From positions 317,647-381,646 of the forward strand of contig NW_019773548.1 of NCBI RefSeq assembly GCF_001039355.2: DNA of 64,000 nt. Reading direction: 5' to 3'. The position numbers and the translations under genes are program-made. Source of the stretch: Lingula anatina (lineage: Eukaryota; Brachiopoda; Lingulata; Lingulida; Lingulidae). Within the stretch, counting starts at the first letter, position 1; each line of letters begins with the position of its first letter. This document shows, piece after piece, positions 59,113-64,000 of this stretch. A model generated the notes under the pieces. The model made no database searches, was not told the DNA's origin, and was given only the letters and a program-made list of their open reading frames with translations.

Positions 59113-59358
59113 TGCACACACACACACACACTGACAGTCAATGAAAACACATCATTTATTTATCAAATAATTTTTAAGTCCCTTTGGAAAATTAAGAAAA
59201 TAACAGTTTTTGTGTGAAATATGACCCATTATTCAGTAAAACAAGGTGACTCTCTTATGACCAAAGAAGTGCATTTGTACTCGTTATACGGTTGGAATCG
59301 ATTCTCGGTAAAGAGAAAAAATACAAGAAATTTTCTCATGCGTTTTCATTGACTATCA

Positions 59359-59412
<54 letters not shown>

Positions 59413-59868
59413 CTTAGTTATAAGATGTTCATGTAATTATATTATTGGTTATCGATTTTTGTCAACGTTGATTTTAACATATATGTTTTGATTGCATATA
59501 TTTTTCTAGGCTTTACGATGGGGGTGATTCTGTAAAAATTGAATAAAATGCTTTATAAAAGGGCATTCTTTATTTATTTATTTATTTATTTATTTTTTGT
59601 GTGTGTGTGTGTGAAATATATTTATTTTTACTTTTTACCTAAAAAAAACTAATCTGTGTATAGAGATTAAACAGTGTTTTCTCTGTCGATTTAACTCTAC
59701 AAGTAATACGATCAGTTCAGTGAAACTGCAAGTAAATATATTTTATATAAAATGCACATAAAGTAATGGACACTGAAGCAATCTGTGCAAAGTTTTATTA
59801 GACACTCTAAACATTAAGTAAAGCAGTATAGACTGGAAGTATACTCTATCATAATTGATTACTAGCCA

Positions 59869-59914
<46 letters not shown>

Positions 59915-60390
59915 GCAAAGGAAATAAAAAAAATACTATCCGAAATTTTTGAAATCTAGATTGAAAAGTTTAACGCATTAGAATAAATGCTACAATAATT
60001 TGTGTTTTCCCGAGCAAGCAACTACAATCACACCCTTTTCTACTCTTGAAGCCATTGGCAAACATACATTTTAGTCTCTAATTCTTATTGTTACCCGACT
60101 GCAAATCACTCTGTGTACAGAAATTACAAACATAAAATGTTGATATTAGGACCTACTGTGATATCTGTTTTGTGCAATGTCACATACGTATACAAAATTA
60201 TAATCCAATTGCAATTAAGTTTGGGTGTTCAAATCACTGTGTTTTCTTTCAATTAAAAAGCAGGTTTATGGTCCATCAAGCCATTAATTTCAAGTGTTTT
60301 TCATTTTATCGGTGGATATAAACCTTTTCAAAATGAAATATATATTAACGTTTACAAAGCCAGTGACAACGTAGCACAACTAATGCAATG
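58130..60390. other. Intergenic region between convergent genes; several microsatellites
   Basis: It contains (CA)n at about 59075-59131, (AT)n at 59360-59411, (ATTT)n near 59568-59595 and (AAT)n at about 59871-59911. I see no coding frame with support. TTTATT words around 59570 could provide a minus-strand poly-A signal for the ZP gene, but they sit in a repeat. Confidence 0.6.
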
Positions 60391-60394
60391 AATT

Positions 60395-62993
60395 TCAAAT
60401 TTCATCGGTTCTCACTGGAATGTAATCAGCATTGGATGATCTGCTCTTGCGCATTACGATCACTGCTGCTATGACAACAACGCATGCGCTGACAGCCATG
60501 ACGCCGGCTCCAAGTGTAGTCGAGGCCGGTGCCTGGGCAACTTCTTCGCTGTCCTCCTGATTCTTCCTTTCGTCTTTTACGGCAAACTCTGGGAAAACAA
60601 AGACGGGGTATTTAAACACATTCGATACCCTAGTCATTGGTAGTTGCAGCATTCGGTTACGAGAGAAAAGGGATACAACATCTGCCTCTAATTGCTAGAG
60701 GAATACAAAATAAGACCAAAAAGGGGTCATATTATTATGATGAGGGCCGGGTGGAAAATGGCTTCATTAGTCTGCGGCAGAGAGGTGCGGATATGAATCA
60801 ATTAATTCCAAAAACGCGTTTGGTACGTTTAGTTCAAACAATGAGAAAAACCTTCCCTTTAAATTCAATTTATATATATATATATATATATGACTTGCCT
60901 GCTACGGGGTTCTCCTTCTGGACGAACACGGGTCCCTGCACCAGGCTGTACACCTCTACGTCACCAGGTACCGCTCTCTTCCCCCTGCCGCCATTTTGTG
61001 GACAGGCGTACCCTTCACTGGGCCGCAGACACCTACTGTCCCGGTCAGTGGCGTTACACACGATGACGTCACAATGGAGGTACACTTCTGGATCGTTGAA
61101 GAACTCGAAGGCCTTGACAGCAAACTGCGCATGCGTGTCGTTAGAGGGATAGAAGCGTACCGTAGGGTCGTCTGGGCATCTGGAAATATACAATCATGGA
61201 TTTATTTAATTTTGCTGATTGTAAACGTTTGACCGATAAATCGGGTAATCACGTTGTGTACCGGTAAATAAGGTAGGGGCCTTCTTAAATGTTCTTTAGC
61301 TTGAATTCACCACCATAGTACTGTTGCAACACACTGTAAAACATGTACACGTGATTTTAGCAAGTGATTTTTTTTTTTGTTCTTGCATTAAGCTTAGAAA
61401 TTTACAGACAACGCTTTCAGTACATACAAACCCTGCAATTGTTACTGTGAGATCACCATACTCACTTGTTGCTAATGAGGGCGTATTGTGGATAGCCCTT
61501 CGTAGCCTTTGGCGTCGCCACGCAGTTCTGTAGGACCACCTTAAGATTAACGTCCAGTGTCAGTAAAGCCACGTCCACATACATGTCCTGGTTAAGTCTG
61601 ACCACGTGGGGATAACTGGTCACGGGGGAGGTGAAGTAATCGGAATGGTACAGGTCCATTCTCAGGGTGAAATTGCCATTAGCGACATACGCTCGGTTGC
61701 CATACACTGTACCCTGTATTAACAACAAAGATGAGCCATTTTATAAGTTTGTACAGGCGAATTCAAAAATCAATCAAATGCGCCATAATGTTGATCTGTT
61801 ACTCTGCATCGATATGACTCGCTATTGTATTGCAAATTGTATAAGGGACTGACACAACTGACCTTGCTTTGATTTAGTAAGTCTGATAACACCACTGATA
61901 CTAACAACACACGCGTACAAATACCAGGTAGAGCAAGTCATTCATTTATTCCCCGTGTGTTACACAAAGTGAAAGCAAAACCAAAATTATCTCACCTCAG
62001 CGACGAATTCCTCTCCTACGTCACCATATCTCGGCAGCACACACTCCACCGTGTACCTGTAGTGCAGCTCGCGGTTGATGAGGGAGTTACTGTACGGACG
62101 GAGTACGAGGGCGTTTCTGTAGATGAACGTATCTCTGGTTTCCTTCACAAACGGAACATAATTGTGATTTAATATATGTTATTATCATTTTGCATTTAGG
62201 ACATACTGCTAACGTCAGCGGAGGCTGATATTGAGACAATATTACTAACGAAGATTACGCGCGGATAATATACTGAAACATCCACAATTTTGTTAACCCC
62301 ATGGTAATAGAATCGTGCGTTCTAGTATAAGTTAATTTAAATGAAAAGGATGGTGACTTATTAATTTTTTTCATATTGTTGTTACTAATTTCGACCAATA
62401 TCAATTACCAGTCTGCGTGTTCCACACATTTGAGTGGCAAGGGGCACATGGAATATTACGTTGCCGCCAAGGTATTGGTCAGGAACACAGTTGATGTCAT
62501 CCAAGGTCAAAGTCATTGGACCAAGTCGAGACTGGATGTTATTTACGTCCACCGCCACAGTCATACCGTTTGTCGAGTCACAATTCACGGAAATGTTAAG
62601 GTTCACTGAAACAGCAGTACCACTGTTAAATGTGGGAAATTTAAGTTACATGTTGTATTACAACTTTTGTACTGTAACGACGATTCTAAATTTGGTTAAA
62701 CCCAAGTCCATCTATACATAGGTGACCACACTTGGTCATTTCAGTCTTTAAAATAGCTTTGGTCGCTTGAGGGTTAAATGCTTTCATCTGTTCGGTAAAT
62801 ACTAGTAAATATTGAAAACGTCCATTGTTAGCTTTTTTTTTCAAAAATAATTGTATGTCTTGGACATTGACATTTAACACATATACTTTTTATGAGTAAG
62901 GTGGGGGAAATACACTTTATCAAGAAAGTATTCCTTGATTGATGTTCCATGTATCCATGTTCTTTTATTCTTACCTGGCGGTGCTGCAGTAGC
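60395..62993 (-). CDS. Zona pellucida (ZP) domain transmembrane protein, 5' exons outside window
   Basis: Six exons, all in phase: 62975-62993 (ATAAPP linker), 62409-62605, 61996-62142, 61466-61713, 60899-61179 and 60395-60588, giving 361 residues to the stop. ZP-N: VNCDSTNGMTV, INCVPDQ, MCGTRRL. The connecting part has YRNALV and YTVECVLPRYG. ZP-C: FTLRMDLYHSDYF, LNQDMYVDVAL, ISNKCPDDPTV, FAVKAFEFF, VYLHCDVIVCNATD. After it come GRGKR-AV, a furin-type cleavage site, and a membrane segment (GAGVMAVSACVVVIAAVIVM) with a short RKSR tail ending DYIPVRTDEI. ZP modules polymerise into extracellular matrices or egg and epithelial coats after cleavage near the furin site. The partner domains upstream of ZP are not in the window, so the specific role is unknown. 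The last intron uses a GC donor. Confidence 0.95.
62719..62777. mobile_element. Right-end fragment of the piggyBac-like element family
   Basis: ACTTGGTCATTTCAGTCTTT and GGTCGCTTGAGGGTTAA match the right end of the element at 26043-27086. Only about 59 bp remain, inside the first visible intron of the ZP gene. Confidence 0.85.
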
Positions 62994-63180
62994 CTCTAAA
63001 AAGAAAATAATTTAAATCAAATTTAGACATTATATTGTATCTGCAAGTTGAAGAACTAGTTGATAAAGAAAGAAGCAAGTAATAATACAATTCATTCCTA
63101 CATGTCCATGTGGAACTTTATGATAACCGCCCCTAAAACACCTGCTGTAAAACAATACTTCTCCAAACAGACCGACATGA

Positions 63181-63321
63181 ACCGACTTCCGTAAGCGCGA
63201 GGTAGATCATATTACAGTTAAGTGCTACTTTACATCCCCCCTACAACGGGTTTGATATTTCACGCCGACGTAATTGGCAGTCAGAAAGATGAAGCTTAAA
63301 TACCGACTTCCGTAAGCGCGA
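63181..63321. repeat. 20 bp direct repeat, 121 bp apart
   Basis: ACCGACTTCCGTAAGCGCGA appears at about 63182 and 63303, just before the LINE tail. It could be the edge of a short duplication or part of the LINE body. Confidence 0.8.
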
Positions 63322-63638
63322 AATTACATCACACATTAACAAAGCATGTAAAACAGCATATTTTAGTCTCCAACGGATATCCAAGATCTTTCACCTTATT
63401 AACACCAAGCAAACTGAATTACTCATCCATGCATTTGTAACCTCTAGACTGGATTATTGCAATAGCATATTGTTTGGAATACCTAACTATCGAATGGAAA
63501 AGCTACAATCAATTCAGAACTCTGCTGCTCGTCTCCTCTGTAAAGCTCAGAAGTCCGACCACATCACACCAATTCAGCGAAACCTCCACTGGCTACCCGT
63601 GTCTCAACGAATAGTTTTTAAAATATTACTTTTGACTT
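63290..63638 (+). pseudogene. CR1/L2-like LINE fragment, cut by a TTAA element
   Basis: It reads FVTSRLDYCNSILFGIPNYR, LQSIQNSAARLLCKAQKSD, HITPIQRNLHWLPVSQRIVF and then LLLTF, the same C-terminal block as at 52255-53130 but a different copy. Coding homology stops exactly at the TTAA that starts the next element. Confidence 0.88.
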
Positions 63639-64000
63639 TTAAGTGTGTGTCCATGATAAGACCAGTCAGAGGGTGGCAAGGTGGGGGTCAACAGATTTCA
63701 ACCAAATTCATAATATTGTAGCATATATAGGAGATATTAAGATTGAAGGCAACAATCCCAAAAGAAATCATTGGATATAATTATAATATGATATTATATG
63801 TTTTGGCCATTTTTGGCTTGATTTTCAGCTTCGGTCAATAAAGCCACTTCATAAGCAAATATTTCAAAACTGATGACTTTTTAAAATTAATTGAAAATTT
63901 ACCTATTTAAACCAGCCATTTGCCATTGAGAATATGTTACTAAATTTCAGTTTAACCCACAAACTAACGAGCCACGCCCATTTTTATGACCCCACCCCCC
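63639..64000. mobile_element. Second copy of the 3.8 kb TTAA element (left end, runs off window)
   Basis: It starts TTAAGTGTGTGTCCATGATA and is nearly identical to 48271-48640 through AAACTAACGAGCCACG. It is inserted into the LINE at TTAA, which confirms the left terminus of the family. Confidence 0.93.

Noticed and set aside
60637-61152. 171-codon plus-strand frame over the ZP exons
   Set aside because: It is antisense to two ZP exons whose minus-strand reading has ZP cysteines, a furin site and matching splice phases. It also runs through an AT array.
1-64000. CRISPR arrays, rRNA genes, operons or bacterial signals
   Set aside because: The regular repeats are microsatellites or transposon-internal repeats, and the coding architecture is intron-rich and eukaryotic.

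Overview
The window looks like nuclear DNA of an invertebrate metazoan: AT-rich, with multi-exon genes split by GT-AG introns, long introns, many microsatellites, and a dense mix of gypsy, LINE, SINE, Tc1, piggyBac-like and small inverted-repeat elements. The gene types (a clan-3-like cytochrome P450, a ZP-domain membrane protein, a caspase, small secreted paralogues) would fit a mollusc or another marine lophotrochozoan or deuterostome. The sequence alone does not settle the taxon, and I could not search a database.

Layout. 1-4.6 kb: a decayed Ty3/gypsy element with a probable 3' LTR. 4.7-8.5 kb: a diverged tandem duplication with no recognisable gene. 9.6-13.7 kb: fold-back DNA, a decayed coding fragment and a small plus-strand gene encoding a signal peptide and coiled coil. 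14.7-15.5 kb and 24.9-26.0 kb (minus strand): two paralogous copies of a secreted-protein gene I cannot name, each missing a different end. 16-24 kb: repeats. 27.3-37.1 kb (minus): the first five exons of a cytochrome P450; the heme-binding half was not found. 26.0-27.1 kb: a TTAA-flanked piggyBac-like element exactly where the broken P450 and the broken secreted-protein copy meet. 37.2-41.1 kb: an L1/Tx1-like LINE with a duplicated 3' end. 42-47 kb: inverted-repeat elements and LINE debris. 48.3-52.0 kb: a 3.8 kb TTAA-flanked inverted-repeat element, with the start of a second copy at the right edge. 52.3-53.1 kb and 63.3-63.6 kb: CR1/L2-like LINE tails.

The most interesting locus is 54.25-57.9 kb (plus strand). 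An eight-exon reading frame joins a complete PARP catalytic domain, with its H-Y-E residues, to a complete caspase large and small subunit, with its His/Cys dyad. Every intron phase is consistent and the frame is open to a stop codon. The PARP domain occupies the position where initiator caspases carry CARD or DED prodomains. A possible poison exon lies between the two modules.

The ZP gene (60.4-63.0 kb, minus) converges on this gene tail to tail. It has a full ZP-N/ZP-C module, a furin-like site, a membrane anchor and one likely GC-AG intron. Its 5' exons lie outside the window. The genes show no shared pathway; the neighbourhood is mainly a record of transposon activity around a few host genes.
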